Below are positions 56,237 through 63,930 of a DNA stretch of 64,000 nucleotides, one piece after another; position 1 is the stretch's first letter; every line of letters starts with the position of its first letter. The notes under the pieces are model-generated. The model saw nothing but the letters and a program-made list of their open reading frames with translations, did no database searches and was not told the DNA's origin. The position numbers and the translations under genes are program-made. This DNA is from Miltoncostaea sp963823515 (GTDB taxonomy: Bacteria > Actinomycetota > Thermoleophilia > Miltoncostaeales > Miltoncostaeaceae), in assembly GCA_963823515.1 (NCBI GenBank), contig CAWGMB010000015.1:41895-105894 (forward strand), written 5' to 3'.

Positions 56237-57818
56237 GGCACCTAGGGTAGCGCCGCGCGCCGGCGCGGCCGAACGGCGGCTCGCCGTCATCGACATGGGC
56301 TCCAACACCTTCCGGCTCGTCGTCTTCCGCTACCGGCCGGGTGGATCGTTCCAACTCGTCAACGAGATCCGCCACGCCGTGCGCCTCTCGGGCGGCGCGG
56401 GTCCGCGTGGCCTGCACCCGGACGCGCTGGAGCGCGCCGGGCACGCCGCCAACCTCTACCGCGCCTTCTGCGACGCCGCGGGCGTGGACGACGTGGCCGC
56501 CGTCACGACGAGCGCCGTACGCGACGGCGCCAACCGCGACGAGGCCCTCGCCGCCCTCTCCGTGGACGGCGCCCTCGACGTGCGCGTGCTCTCGGCGGAC
56601 GAGGAGGCCTGGTACGGATTCCTGGGAGCCGTCAACAGCACGACCCTCACCGAGGGTCACGTGCTCGACCTCGGGGGCGGCAGCGTCCAGGTCTCGCAGG
56701 TCGCCGGGCGACGCCTCGGCGAGGTGGTCTCCCGGCCGCTCGGAGCCGTGCGCATGACCGAGCGCTTCCTCTCCGGCGAACGCGCCGGCCGATCCGACAT
56801 CCGGTCGCTGCGACGGCACGTGGGGAAGGAGCTCGACGAGCTCGAGTGGCTGACCGGCGCCGGCGGCCGCATGGTGGGCATCGGGGGGACGATCCGCACC
56901 CTCGCCTCGATGCACCAACGCCGGGTCCGCTACCCGCTCACGGGAGAGCTCCACGGATACCACCTGCCGCGCACGGGCATCGACGAGCTGATCGACGAGA
57001 TGGCGGCCCTTCCGGCGTCCGAGCGCAGCCGCATCCCGGGCCTCAAGCAGGACCGCGCCGACATCACGCTGGCGGGCGCCGTGGTGGTCGGGGCCGTCCT
57101 CGAGCGCGCCGGCGTCGATGCGATCGAGATCTGCAGCCAGGGCCTGCGCGAGGGGATCTTCTACGAGCGCTTCCTCTCGCCCGCCGAGCCTCCTCTGATC
57201 ACCGACATCCGCCGCCAGAGCGTGATGAACCTCGTCGACACCTACCGCTGCGACCTGCCGCACGTCGAGCACGTCTGCGCGCTGTCGCTCGCGATCTACG
57301 ACGAGCTCGCCCGCCTCGGCCTGCACGTCTCCGACCCCTCCGAGCGCGAGATGCTCTGGGCGGCCGGGATGCTGCACGACGCCGGCGTGCTGGTCGACTA
57401 CAACGACCACCACAAGCACGGCTACTACCTCGTCCTCAACGCGGGCCTTCCCGGCTACGCCCATCACGAGCTGGCGATGATCGCGCTCCTGGTGCGCGGC
57501 CACCGCAAGGGGCAGCCCGGCCTGTCGCCGCTCGAGGACATCCTGCGCCGGCGCACCGCGCGCGACGAGACCCGCCCGTCCGACGGCGACGAGGGCACGC
57601 TGCGGCGACTCGCGGCCTGCCTGCGCATCGCGGAGCAACTCGAGCGGGGCCGCGCCCGGGGCATCCGGGACGTGACCCTGGAGGCCCCGAAGGGCAAGCT
57701 GCGCCTACTGGTGAGGGCCACGGGCGATCCCTCGGTGGCCATGTGGTCGGCCGCCCTCGAGGCGCCGATCGTGCAGAGCGCCTTCGGAAGACGCCTGGAG
57801 CTCGCCGTCGCCGGCTGA
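56235..57818 (+). CDS. Ppx/GppA phosphatase family protein (exopolyphosphatase or pppGpp phosphohydrolase)
   Basis: The 527-residue protein has the sugar-kinase/actin-like Ppx/GppA domain (about 14-300). It contains AVIDMGSNTFRLVVFRYRPG, VTTSAVRDGANRDE, SADEEAWYGFLGAVNSTTLT, the phosphate loop HVLDLGGGSVQVSQVAGR, and MVGIGGTIRTLA. A C-terminal HD-like domain follows (about 320-510, AAGMLHDAGVLVDYNDHHKH). The family removes terminal phosphate from polyphosphate or converts pppGpp to ppGpp; sequence does not decide between them. The adjacent SpoT-type hydrolase favours an alarmone role (inference). No good ribosome-binding site or canonical start other than this ATG precedes the conserved core. 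Confidence 0.9.
   Translation: MAPRVAPRAGAAERRLAVIDMGSNTFRLVVFRYRPGGSFQLVNEIRHAVRLSGGAGPRGLHPDALERAGHAANLYRAFCDAAGVDDVAAVTTSAVRDGANRDEALAALSVDGALDVRVLSADEEAWYGFLGAVNSTTLTEGHVLDLGGGSVQVSQVAGRRLGEVVSRPLGAVRMTERFLSGERAGRSDIRSLRRHVGKELDELEWLTGAGGRMVGIGGTIRTLASMHQRRVRYPLTGELHGYHLPRTGIDELIDEMAALPASERSRIPGLKQDRADITLAGAVVVGAVLERAGVDAIEICSQGLREGIFYERFLSPAEPPLITDIRRQSVMNLVDTYRCDLPHVEHVCALSLAIYDELARLGLHVSDPSEREMLWAAGMLHDAGVLVDYNDHHKHGYYLVLNAGLPGYAHHELAMIALLVRGHRKGQPGLSPLEDILRRRTARDETRPSDGDEGTLRRLAACLRIAEQLERGRARGIRDVTLEAPKGKLRLLVRATGDPSVAMWSAALEAPIVQSAFGRRLELAVAG
56244..56249 (-). promoter_or_regulatory. -10 element for leaderless HD hydrolase gene
   Basis: TACCCT on the minus strand ends 7 nt before the HD gene ATG. 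The same CTAGGGTAG sequence occurs in the RNase D/ABC-F divergent region, but here the plus-strand hexamer has no start codon at the right distance. Confidence 0.5.
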
Positions 57819-57845
57819 GCCCGCCCGCACCGGCGCCCGTCCCGG

Positions 57846-57864
57846 CGGCGCCGCCGCGGCGCCG
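57846..57864. terminator. GC hairpin between convergent Ppx and SUI1 genes
   Basis: CGGCGC-CGCCGCG-GCGCCG forms a perfect 6-bp stem in the 48-nt gap between two converging genes. It has no T run, so it is a weak candidate for a bidirectional terminator. Confidence 0.3.
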
Positions 57865-57866
57865 GA

Positions 57867-58211
57867 TCACCCGCCGGCGGCCTTGACCCGGTAGCGGTCC
57901 TCCAGGTGGGCGATCACCCGCACGCGATGGTCGCCCTGGATCTCGACCACGCCTTCCTTGACCGACCCGCCCGAGCCGCAGAGCCGCTTGAGTTCCTTGC
58001 CGACCGCCGCGACGTCGGCGGCCGGCAGGCCCGTCACCAGCGTGACCGTCTTGCCCCGGCGGCCCGAGGACGTGCGGCTGACGCGCACGATGCCGTCGGC
58101 GCGCGCCTGAGGCCCGCCCGCTTCCCGCTTGCCCCTGCCGGGCGGATCGGGAACCCGCCCGCCCTCGCTCGAATAGACCAGTCTCGTATTGTCATCGCTT
58201 ATCGACGCCAT
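57867..58211 (-). CDS. SUI1/eIF1-like translation factor (YciH family)
   Basis: The 114-residue protein has a disordered, basic N-terminal part (1-40) and a SUI1 domain (about 42-110): VRVSRTSSGRRGKTVTLVTG, LKRLCGSGGSVKEGVVEIQG and DHRVRVIAHLEDRYRVK. These match the eIF1/YciH fold that binds the small ribosomal subunit and affects start-codon choice. Its presence in an organism using many leaderless and odd start codons is worth noting. The start is an ATG in an A/T-rich stretch (AACATAAATGG). It is divergent from the APS reductase gene. Confidence 0.88.
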   Translation of the reverse strand: MASISDDNTRLVYSSEGGRVPDPPGRGKREAGGPQARADGIVRVSRTSSGRRGKTVTLVTGLPAADVAAVGKELKRLCGSGGSVKEGVVEIQGDHRVRVIAHLEDRYRVKAAGG

Positions 58212-58229
58212 TTATGTTTTCACCTCTGG

Positions 58230-58235
58230 TACCCT
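58230..58235 (+). promoter_or_regulatory. -10 element for leaderless APS reductase gene
   Basis: TACCCT lies 7 nt before the GTG at 58243, with no ribosome-binding site. The surrounding 58190-58235 is unusually A/T-rich for the window. Confidence 0.55.
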
Positions 58236-58242
58236 CATCTCG

Positions 58243-58965
58243 GTGTCCACCCTGACCTTCTCACGCGCCGACGTCGACGCGCTCGCCGTCGAGTTCGAGG
58301 GGCGCACCGCCCAAGAGCTCCTGGCCTGGGCCGTCGACCGGTTCGCCGGCCGGATCGTGCTCACCTGCTCGTGGCAGCACCAGTCGTCGATCCTCGTCGA
58401 CATGCTCCACCAGCTCGGCGCGAGCATCCGCATCGTCGAGCTCGACACGGGCCTGCTCTTCCGCGAGACCTACGAGACGCGCGACCGGCTGATCGAGAAG
58501 TACGACCTCGACGTGGAGCGCGTCGACCCGAGCCACACGGTGGCCGAGCAGGAGGCCGCCGAGGGCCCGGCGCTCTGGAGCCGCGACCCGGACCGCTGCT
58601 GCGCGCTGCGCAAGGTGGAGCCGCTGGAGCGCGCCCTCGTCGGCATGGACGCGTGGATCACGGGCATCCGCCGGGCGCAGAGCCCGACGCGGGCGGACGC
58701 CCGGATGGTCGAGCTCGACCCGCGCGGGGTCGTGAAGATCCAGCCCCTCGCCGCCTGGGGCGACGAGGACTGCAAGGGTTACCTCCTCGCGCACGACGTC
58801 CCGTACAACCCGCTCCACGACCGGGGCTTCCCGTCGATCGGCTGCACGCACTGCACCCGCGCCATCCGTCCGGGCGAGGATTCCCGCGCCGGCCGCTGGG
58901 CAGACGCCGAGAAGACCGAGTGCGGGCTCCACGTGCCCGCGCAGGAAGCCTCCAACAACCGCTGA
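58243..58965 (+). CDS. cysH: Assimilatory adenylyl-sulfate (APS) reductase
   Basis: The enzyme reduces activated sulfate to sulfite. The 240-residue protein has the nucleotide pocket IVLTCSWQHQSSILVDML and IVELDTGLLFRETYETRD, RRAQSPTRADARM and the catalytic ECGLH motif (C227). The iron-sulfur cysteines CC (119-120, DPDRCCALRKVEPLERAL) and CxxC (201/204, GCTHCTRAI) are present. These four cysteines bind a [4Fe-4S] cluster and mark APS reductases, as opposed to PAPS reductases that lack them. The GTG start fits a leaderless transcript; an ATG at 58189 upstream would place the promoter inside the gene. APS kinase follows after 40 nt. Confidence 0.93.
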   Translation: MSTLTFSRADVDALAVEFEGRTAQELLAWAVDRFAGRIVLTCSWQHQSSILVDMLHQLGASIRIVELDTGLLFRETYETRDRLIEKYDLDVERVDPSHTVAEQEAAEGPALWSRDPDRCCALRKVEPLERALVGMDAWITGIRRAQSPTRADARMVELDPRGVVKIQPLAAWGDEDCKGYLLAHDVPYNPLHDRGFPSIGCTHCTRAIRPGEDSRAGRWADAEKTECGLHVPAQEASNNR

Positions 58966-59005
58966 GACAACGATCGGGGCCATCTCGCCCCGGAGGAGGG
59001 CGAGA

Positions 59006-59563
59006 GTGAGCGATCGCCGCGGCTTCACCCTGTGGTTCACCGGCCTGTCGGGCACCGGCAAGTCGACCATCGCCGAGCTCGTCGGCCCCGAGATCGAGAG
59101 GCGGGGAGGGCTCGTCGAGTACCTCGACGGCGACGTGGTCCGCACGCACCTGTCGAAGGGCCTCGGGTTCTCCAAGGAGGACCGCGACACCAACATCGAG
59201 CGCATCGGCTGGGTCGCGAGTCGCCTGACCCGCGCCGGCGCCGTCGTTCTGGTGTCGGCCATCTCCCCCTACGCCGACACCCGCGCCCACGCGCGGTCGA
59301 TGGTGGAGGAGTTCGGCGCGTTCGTCGAGGTGTTCGTCGACACCTCCGTCGAGGCCTGCGCCGCCCGCGACGTGAAGGGCCTCTACGCCAAGGCGTTCTC
59401 GGGTGAGATCAAGGAGTTCACGGGGGTCAGCGACCCCTACGAGGCGCCGGAGAACCCCGAGGTGCACATCCGGACCGAGTCGCAGACGCCCCAGGAGAGC
59501 GCCGAAACGGTCATCGCCGCGCTCGAGGAGCGCGGGCTCATCGGCGGCGCCGTCCCCGCATAG
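59006..59563 (+). CDS. cysC: Adenylyl-sulfate (APS) kinase
   Basis: CysC phosphorylates APS to PAPS. The 185-residue protein has the P-loop GLSGTGKSTIAELV (13-26), EYLDGDVVRTHLSKGLGFSK (substrate loop), DRDTNIERIGWVASRLTRAG, and VFVDTSVEACAARDVKGLYA followed by AFSGEIKEFTGVSDPYEAPE. All are standard for CysC. The GTG start has GGAGGAGGG upstream. Because the partner reductase uses APS, the kinase would compete for the same substrate. PAPS may instead serve sulfotransferases. No sulfate adenylyltransferase (sat or cysDN) is in the window. Confidence 0.95.
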   Translation: MSDRRGFTLWFTGLSGTGKSTIAELVGPEIERRGGLVEYLDGDVVRTHLSKGLGFSKEDRDTNIERIGWVASRLTRAGAVVLVSAISPYADTRAHARSMVEEFGAFVEVFVDTSVEACAARDVKGLYAKAFSGEIKEFTGVSDPYEAPENPEVHIRTESQTPQESAETVIAALEERGLIGGAVPA

Positions 59564-60420
59564 CGGTCTCCGACCGGGCCGACCTCCACTCCCACACCGT
59601 GGCCTCCGACGGGTCGCTGGCGCCCGCGGCGCTGGTGGCCCTGGCGGCGGAGTCGGGGGTGGCGGTGCTCGCCGTGACCGACCACGACAGCCTGGCGGGC
59701 GTGCCGGAGGCGCTCGAGGCCGGTCGGTCGGCGGGCGTCCGCGTCGTGCCCGGCGTCGAGTTGTCGGTGAAGGTGCCCTCCGGGTCGATGCACCTGCTCG
59801 GCTACTTCCGCGAGCCGGCTCCGCAGCCGCTCGCCGGCCGGCTGGAGGAGATGCGCGCCGCGCGCGAGGACCGCGCCCGGCGGATCGTCGCCCGCCTCGC
59901 GGAGGTCGGAGCGCCGGTCTCCTTCGACGACGTCGCCGCCCGCGCCGGGGGCGCCATCGGCCGGCCGCACGTGGCTGAGGCCCTGGTCGCGGCGGGCCAC
60001 GCGCGCGACCGCCAGGACGCCTTCGACCGCTACCTCGGCGACGGCGGGCCGGGGGACGTGCCCCACGGAGGGCTCGGCCCACGGGAGGCGATCGCGCTGG
60101 TACGCGAGTCCGGAGGCGCCGCCGTGCTCGCCCACCCGGCAAGCCTCGGCATGACGGCCAAGGAGCTCGGTGCGTTCGTCCAGCGGCTCACCTCATGGGG
60201 GCTCGCGGGCATCGAGGTGCACCGCCCCGAGCACACCCCCGAGCGCCGCAGGGAGTACGCCGAGCTGGCCCACCGCAACCGGATCGTCGCCTGCGGCGGT
60301 TCCGACTTCCACCGCCCGGACGACGCGCTGCGTCCCGGCGACACGGGCGACCCGCCGCTGCCGCCCGACGTGATCGACCGGCTGCTCACGGCCCCCGCCG
60401 AGCGGCATCCGGTACCGTGA
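59560..60420 (+). CDS. PHP-domain metal-dependent phosphoesterase
   Basis: The 280-odd-residue protein has the PHP motifs: RADLHSHTVASDGSLAPAAL (HxH), AVTDHDSLAGVPEALEAGRS, VVPGVELSV, AVLAHPASLG and CGGSDFHRPDD. It resembles the YciV/RnaAM group, which hydrolyses 3',5'-nucleoside bisphosphates such as pAp or short RNAs. Downstream of APS kinase, pAp removal would fit PAPS metabolism (inference). The start is a problem: no ATG, GTG or TTG lies between the cysC stop and DLHSHT at 59581. The first GTG (59599) would delete the essential HxH. The ATA overlapping the cysC stop is given as a provisional start. Confidence 0.82.
   Translation: MAVSDRADLHSHTVASDGSLAPAALVALAAESGVAVLAVTDHDSLAGVPEALEAGRSAGVRVVPGVELSVKVPSGSMHLLGYFREPAPQPLAGRLEEMRAAREDRARRIVARLAEVGAPVSFDDVAARAGGAIGRPHVAEALVAAGHARDRQDAFDRYLGDGGPGDVPHGGLGPREAIALVRESGGAAVLAHPASLGMTAKELGAFVQRLTSWGLAGIEVHRPEHTPERRREYAELAHRNRIVACGGSDFHRPDDALRPGDTGDPPLPPDVIDRLLTAPAERHPVP
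60413..60418 (+). promoter_or_regulatory. -10 element for leaderless oligoendopeptidase gene
   Basis: TACCGT at the very end of the PHP gene lies 7 nt before the ATG at 60426. No ribosome-binding site is present. Confidence 0.45.
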
Positions 60421-60425
60421 ACGGC

Positions 60426-62228
60426 ATGACGACAGCCACCGACACACCCTCCTCCGGCCCGCGCGCGGCCGGCGTCCATTGGGACCTCTCCCCCCTCGTC
60501 GCCGACGCCGACGCTGCCCGCGCAATGCTCGCCGAGTCGCTCGAGCGCTCGCGCGCGTTCGAGTCCCGCCACCGGGGCGCCCTGGCCACGATGGACGGCC
60601 CCGGCCTCGCCGACGCGCTCACCGAGCTCGCCGCCATCGACAACGCGCTCTCGCGTGTCAGCTCGTACGCCCACCTGCGCGAGTCCGTGGACGTCACCAA
60701 CCAGGAGAACAAGGACCTCTCGTCGGCGATCGACCGGGGGCTCGTCGAAGCCGGCAACGCGCTGCGCTTCTTCGACCTCGAGTGGCTCGCGCTGCCCGAT
60801 GAGCGGGCGCGCGAGCTGTACGACGCCCCCGAGGTCGCGCCCGACCGGCACTACCTGGTGTCGATGCGCCGCTTCGCGCCCCACACGCTCTCCGAGTCCG
60901 AGGAGCGGATGCTCTCCGAGCGCAGCCCTGCGGCGGTGAGCGCCTGGCACACGCTCTTCGGGCAGATCACCTCCACCCTGGAGATGCCCTTCGATGCCGG
61001 TGAGGGCGAGGGCGTCGAGCCCCACACGATCGACCGCCTTCTCGCCCACGTGCGCAACCCCGACCGGGATCTGCGCCGCCGCGCCCTGGAGACGCTCTAC
61101 GAGGGCCTCGAGCCCCACACGGATACGCTGGCCCACGTCTATGACACCCTCGTGGGCGACCGGCTGGCCATGGACAAGCTGCGCGGATACGCGGCGCCGA
61201 TGGACCCGACCCACCTGCGCAACGAGCTGCCGGGGCCCGTCGTCGAGGGCATGCTCGACGCCGTCGAGCGCCACTACGGCATCGCCCACCGCTGGTTCGG
61301 CATCAAGGCCGGCATCCTCGGGGTCGACCGGCTGGAGCTGCACGACCAGTACGCACCCATCGGCGAGGCCCGCTCGGTGGACTACCCGGAGGCGCGCCGG
61401 CTGATCGAGGAGTCGTTCGGCCGATTCTCCCCGCGCATCGCCGACCTTGCGGACGGCTTCTTCGCCGAGCGCCGCGTCGACGCCGAGCCGCGCTCGGGCA
61501 AGCGCGGGGGCGCCTTCTGCGCTCCGGTCGCGCAGGACGCCTCGCCGTTCGTGCTGATGAACTTCACCGACCGCATGGACGACGTGATGACGCTCGCCCA
61601 CGAGCTCGGGCACGGCATGCACTTCGCCCTGGCGTCCGGAGCGCAGACGGCGCTGTCGTTCGGCACCGGCATCGCCCTCGCCGAGGTGCCCTCCACCTTC
61701 GCCGAGCTGGTCACCTTCGACCACCTGATGGAGACCGAGGAGGACCCGGCCACGCGGCGCTCGCTGATCTCGGAGCGGCTCGAGGGCTCGTTCGCGACCG
61801 TGTTCCGGCAGACCGTCCTCACCCGCTACGAGCAGCGCGCCTACGCCCTGCGCGGCGAGGGGGGCACGCTCACCTCCGACCGCCTCTCGGACATCTGGTT
61901 CGAGGAGAACGCCAAGTACTACGGCGACTCGGTGGGCCTGCCCGAGCGCTACCGGCTGGGGTGGTCGTACATCCCCCACTTCATCTCGACGCGCTTCTAC
62001 ACCTACGCCTACGTCTTCGCGCACCTGTCGACGCTGGCCCTCTACGCCCGTTACCGCGAGGTGGGGCCGAGCTTCGTCGACGCCTACATCGGCTTCCTGT
62101 CGGCCGGCGGCTCACAGGGGCCGACCGAGCTGCTGGGCGCCCTCGGCGTCGACCTCGAGGACCCCGCCGTGTGGGATCCGGGCTTCCGCGAGATGGAGAG
62201 GCTGCTGGAGGTCGCCGAGGCGGGGTGA
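60426..62228 (+). CDS. pepF: Oligoendopeptidase F (M3B metallopeptidase)
   Basis: This cytosolic zinc peptidase degrades oligopeptides. The 600-residue protein has the M3 zinc motif HELGH at 392-396 (DDVMTLAHELGHGMHFALAS) with the third ligand in ALAEVPSTFAELVTFDHLME. The N-terminal helical region (about 100-200) is the oligopeptidase F domain. GGAFCAPVAQDASPFVLMNF and SYIPHFISTRFYTYAYVFAH are typical of the clostridial/actinobacterial PepF group. Length is normal and all ligands are intact. The ATG follows the PHP stop by 5 nt. Confidence 0.95.
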   Translation: MTTATDTPSSGPRAAGVHWDLSPLVADADAARAMLAESLERSRAFESRHRGALATMDGPGLADALTELAAIDNALSRVSSYAHLRESVDVTNQENKDLSSAIDRGLVEAGNALRFFDLEWLALPDERARELYDAPEVAPDRHYLVSMRRFAPHTLSESEERMLSERSPAAVSAWHTLFGQITSTLEMPFDAGEGEGVEPHTIDRLLAHVRNPDRDLRRRALETLYEGLEPHTDTLAHVYDTLVGDRLAMDKLRGYAAPMDPTHLRNELPGPVVEGMLDAVERHYGIAHRWFGIKAGILGVDRLELHDQYAPIGEARSVDYPEARRLIEESFGRFSPRIADLADGFFAERRVDAEPRSGKRGGAFCAPVAQDASPFVLMNFTDRMDDVMTLAHELGHGMHFALASGAQTALSFGTGIALAEVPSTFAELVTFDHLMETEEDPATRRSLISERLEGSFATVFRQTVLTRYEQRAYALRGEGGTLTSDRLSDIWFEENAKYYGDSVGLPERYRLGWSYIPHFISTRFYTYAYVFAHLSTLALYARYREVGPSFVDAYIGFLSAGGSQGPTELLGALGVDLEDPAVWDPGFREMERLLEVAEAG

Positions 62229-62272
62229 CCCCCGCCCCGGCCCTCCGGGAACGCCTTCCGCCAGGGGACGCC

Positions 62273-62304
62273 GGCCGCGTCGCGGCCCGGACGCCCGCCC
62301 GGGC
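62273..62304. terminator. Hairpins downstream of pepF
   Basis: GGCCGCG-T-CGCGGCC (62273-62287) and an overlapping GCCCGG...CCGGGC lie in the 79-nt gap between the convergent pepF and zinc-ribbon genes. There is no T run. A bidirectional terminator role is plausible. Confidence 0.3.
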
Positions 62305-62307
62305 CTA

Positions 62308-62688
62308 CTAGCCCTTCGAGGACTTCTTCGAGGCCTTCAGCGGGTTGAGCGCCTTCTGGACCTGCTCGGGCAGCTCGCCGATCGGGTAGAGCTGACGACC
62401 GCACTCGGGACCGCTGCGCGTGGGCCGCGCGTGACAGTGGGCGGGCGTGCTCCAGACGGCGACCGTCCGGTGGCCGCGCTCGCACAGGAGGATCCTCGCC
62501 TGCCGGGCGGGAGCCGCCATGGGCACCGGGATCGCCTCGTCCAGGACCTCGGCCTCGAGGTCGGCGACGGATTCCTCCGACGCCTCCTGAACCGGCTCGG
62601 CCTCGTCGGACTCCGCCACGGCCACGGCCCCCTCGGCCACGGCCTCCTCCTCGGCGGCCGCGTCCGCGGCCTGCTCGGTGTCGCTCAT
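62308..62688 (-). CDS. Acidic protein with C-terminal Cys/His cluster
   Basis: The 126-residue protein has an Ala/Glu-rich, very acidic N-terminal half (MSDTEQAADAAAEEEAVAEG onward to about residue 55), likely disordered. A compact C-terminal half follows with Cys and His residues (LCERGHRTVAVWSTPAHCHA, SGPECGRQLYPIGELPEQ) that could bind zinc, and a lysine-rich tail (KASKKSSKG). The acid-to-base charge split suggests contact with nucleic acid or a basic protein. No family is recognised. AAGGAG precedes the ATG, which overlaps the stop of the helix-turn-helix gene (ATGA), so the two are coupled. Confidence 0.65.
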   Translation of the reverse strand: MSDTEQAADAAAEEEAVAEGAVAVAESDEAEPVQEASEESVADLEAEVLDEAIPVPMAAPARQARILLCERGHRTVAVWSTPAHCHARPTRSGPECGRQLYPIGELPEQVQKALNPLKASKKSSKG

Positions 62689-63125
62689 GCGCGCTCCTTC
62701 GACTGGCTACTGACCGCGTCAGGATAGCGCGAGCCCGAATCGGGGTCCTCGTCGCGGCCGATCGGGAGGTCGCGGCGGCCGCGCAGGCGGTCGAAGTTGG
62801 CCATGGCCCGGTCGAAGCCCACGATCGCCGGGTCGAGCAGCGCGCGCACGCGCCAGAGCCGGTACTCGGCGAAGTAGCCGGGGCTCACCCCGAGGACGCT
62901 CGCGAGCCGCTCGAGCTGCTCCGCGGTGGGCGGCGCCCCCGAGCCCGAGCAGAGCTGGTGCAGCCGGGTGCGGCTGATGGCGATCCCCTCGGCCCGCAGG
63001 AGGCTCCCCAGCCCGGAGACGGACAGGCCGCGGCGGTCGAGGATGGCCGCGACCGAGACCGAGAGGGGTTCGTCGCTGGCGGTCGGAAGAGGCGGGCGAC
63101 GGTCGGGCAGCGGATGAGAGGCCAT
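62685..63125 (-). CDS. Small XRE-like helix-turn-helix protein
   Basis: The 146-residue protein contains a Cro/C1-like helix-turn-helix (about 22-85): LSVSVAAILDRRGLSVSGLG, SRTRLHQLCSGSGAPPTAEQ and LERLASVLGVSPGYFAEYRL. This is the pattern of XRE regulators whose C-terminal helix (AEYR..RV) resembles mycobacterial EspR-like proteins. The tail (about 115-146) is polar. It is divergent from the methyltransferase gene and coupled to the acidic protein downstream. Its targets are unknown; self-regulation of the 63.13-63.21 kb divergent region is possible. Confidence 0.72.
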   Translation of the reverse strand: MASHPLPDRRPPLPTASDEPLSVSVAAILDRRGLSVSGLGSLLRAEGIAISRTRLHQLCSGSGAPPTAEQLERLASVLGVSPGYFAEYRLWRVRALLDPAIVGFDRAMANFDRLRGRRDLPIGRDEDPDSGSRYPDAVSSQSKERA

Positions 63126-63195
63126 GTGGAGAGCGGACACTACGGATGGCCGCGGGCAAGCGAAAGCCCTGGAAGCGAAGATTTGCACCGACGAA

Positions 63196-63201
63196 TATGT
63201 T
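63196..63201 (+). promoter_or_regulatory. -10 element for leaderless methyltransferase gene
   Basis: TATGTT lies 8 nt before the GTG at 63210, without a ribosome-binding site. Confidence 0.45.
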
Positions 63202-63209
63202 CCTGCGCC

Positions 63210-63878
63210 GTGAACGACGGCACGTCATCCTTCGACGTCCTGCGCGAGGTGGTCGCGGTGGGCCCCCTGAGCCTGACCCTGGCGCGCCCGCGCTCGGCCG
63301 AGGATCTGATCGACGAGGGTGACTACGCCCGCGACGAGCGGCTGCCCTACTGGGCCGAGCTGTGGCCGAGCGCCCACGTCCTCGCGGCCGACCTGGAGCC
63401 GCGCGCGCTCGAGGGGCGGCGCGTCATCGAGCTCGGCTGCGGCGTGGGCCTGCCGTCGATCGTGGCGGCCCTGCGCGGAGCGGACGTCCTCGCGACCGAC
63501 TGGTACGAGGACGCCCTGGGCTTCGTGCGGGTCAACGCGCGGGCCACGGGCGCGCCCGTCCAGGCGCGGCTGCTCGACTGGAACGACCCCCCGCCCGACC
63601 TCCTCGCCCCGGACGCGCGGCGGGACCTGGTCATCGGCGCCGACCTCCTCTACGAGGCGCGCAACGGCCCGGCGCTCGCCCGGCTGCTGCCGGCGCTGCT
63701 GCAGCCGGGCGGGGAGGCCCTGATCGCCGACCCGCGCCGCCCCCACGCCGACGCCCTGCTCAAGCCCCTCGTCGCGACCGGCTGGGGACACGAGCTCCGC
63801 GAGGTGCGCCACTCGGGGCGGCCCGACGAATCCGGCCCCGTGGTCAACCTCCACCGGCTGATCGCGCCGGGAGTCTGA
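63210..63878 (+). CDS. SAM-dependent methyltransferase (METTL/family 16-like)
   Basis: The 222-residue protein has the SAM fold with RVIELGCGVGLPSIVAALRG (motif I), VLATDWYEDALGFVRVNARA (motif II) and LVIGADLLYEARNGPALARL (acidic/aromatic post-II motif). The N-terminal ERLPYWAELWPSAHVLAADL is typical of family 16 protein methyltransferases and the related bacterial group that includes ETF-beta lysine methyltransferase-like proteins. The target is unknown. The GTG start was chosen because of its -10 spacing and because it precedes the first conserved strand. An in-frame start at 62958 would overlap the divergent gene completely. Confidence 0.82.
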   Translation: MNDGTSSFDVLREVVAVGPLSLTLARPRSAEDLIDEGDYARDERLPYWAELWPSAHVLAADLEPRALEGRRVIELGCGVGLPSIVAALRGADVLATDWYEDALGFVRVNARATGAPVQARLLDWNDPPPDLLAPDARRDLVIGADLLYEARNGPALARLLPALLQPGGEALIADPRRPHADALLKPLVATGWGHELREVRHSGRPDESGPVVNLHRLIAPGV

Positions 63879-63886
63879 CCGTCCAC

Positions 63887-63915
63887 TTGAGTCGTCCCCG
63901 CCCGAGTCCGATAAG
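63887..63915 (+). promoter_or_regulatory. Promoter of tRNA-Asn
   Basis: TTGAGT (63887-63892), a 17-nt spacer and GATAAG (63910-63915) end 15 nt before the tRNA. A TAAGCT shifted by two bases is the alternative -10. Confidence 0.6.
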
Positions 63916-63930
63916 CTGACGAGCGAGCGT

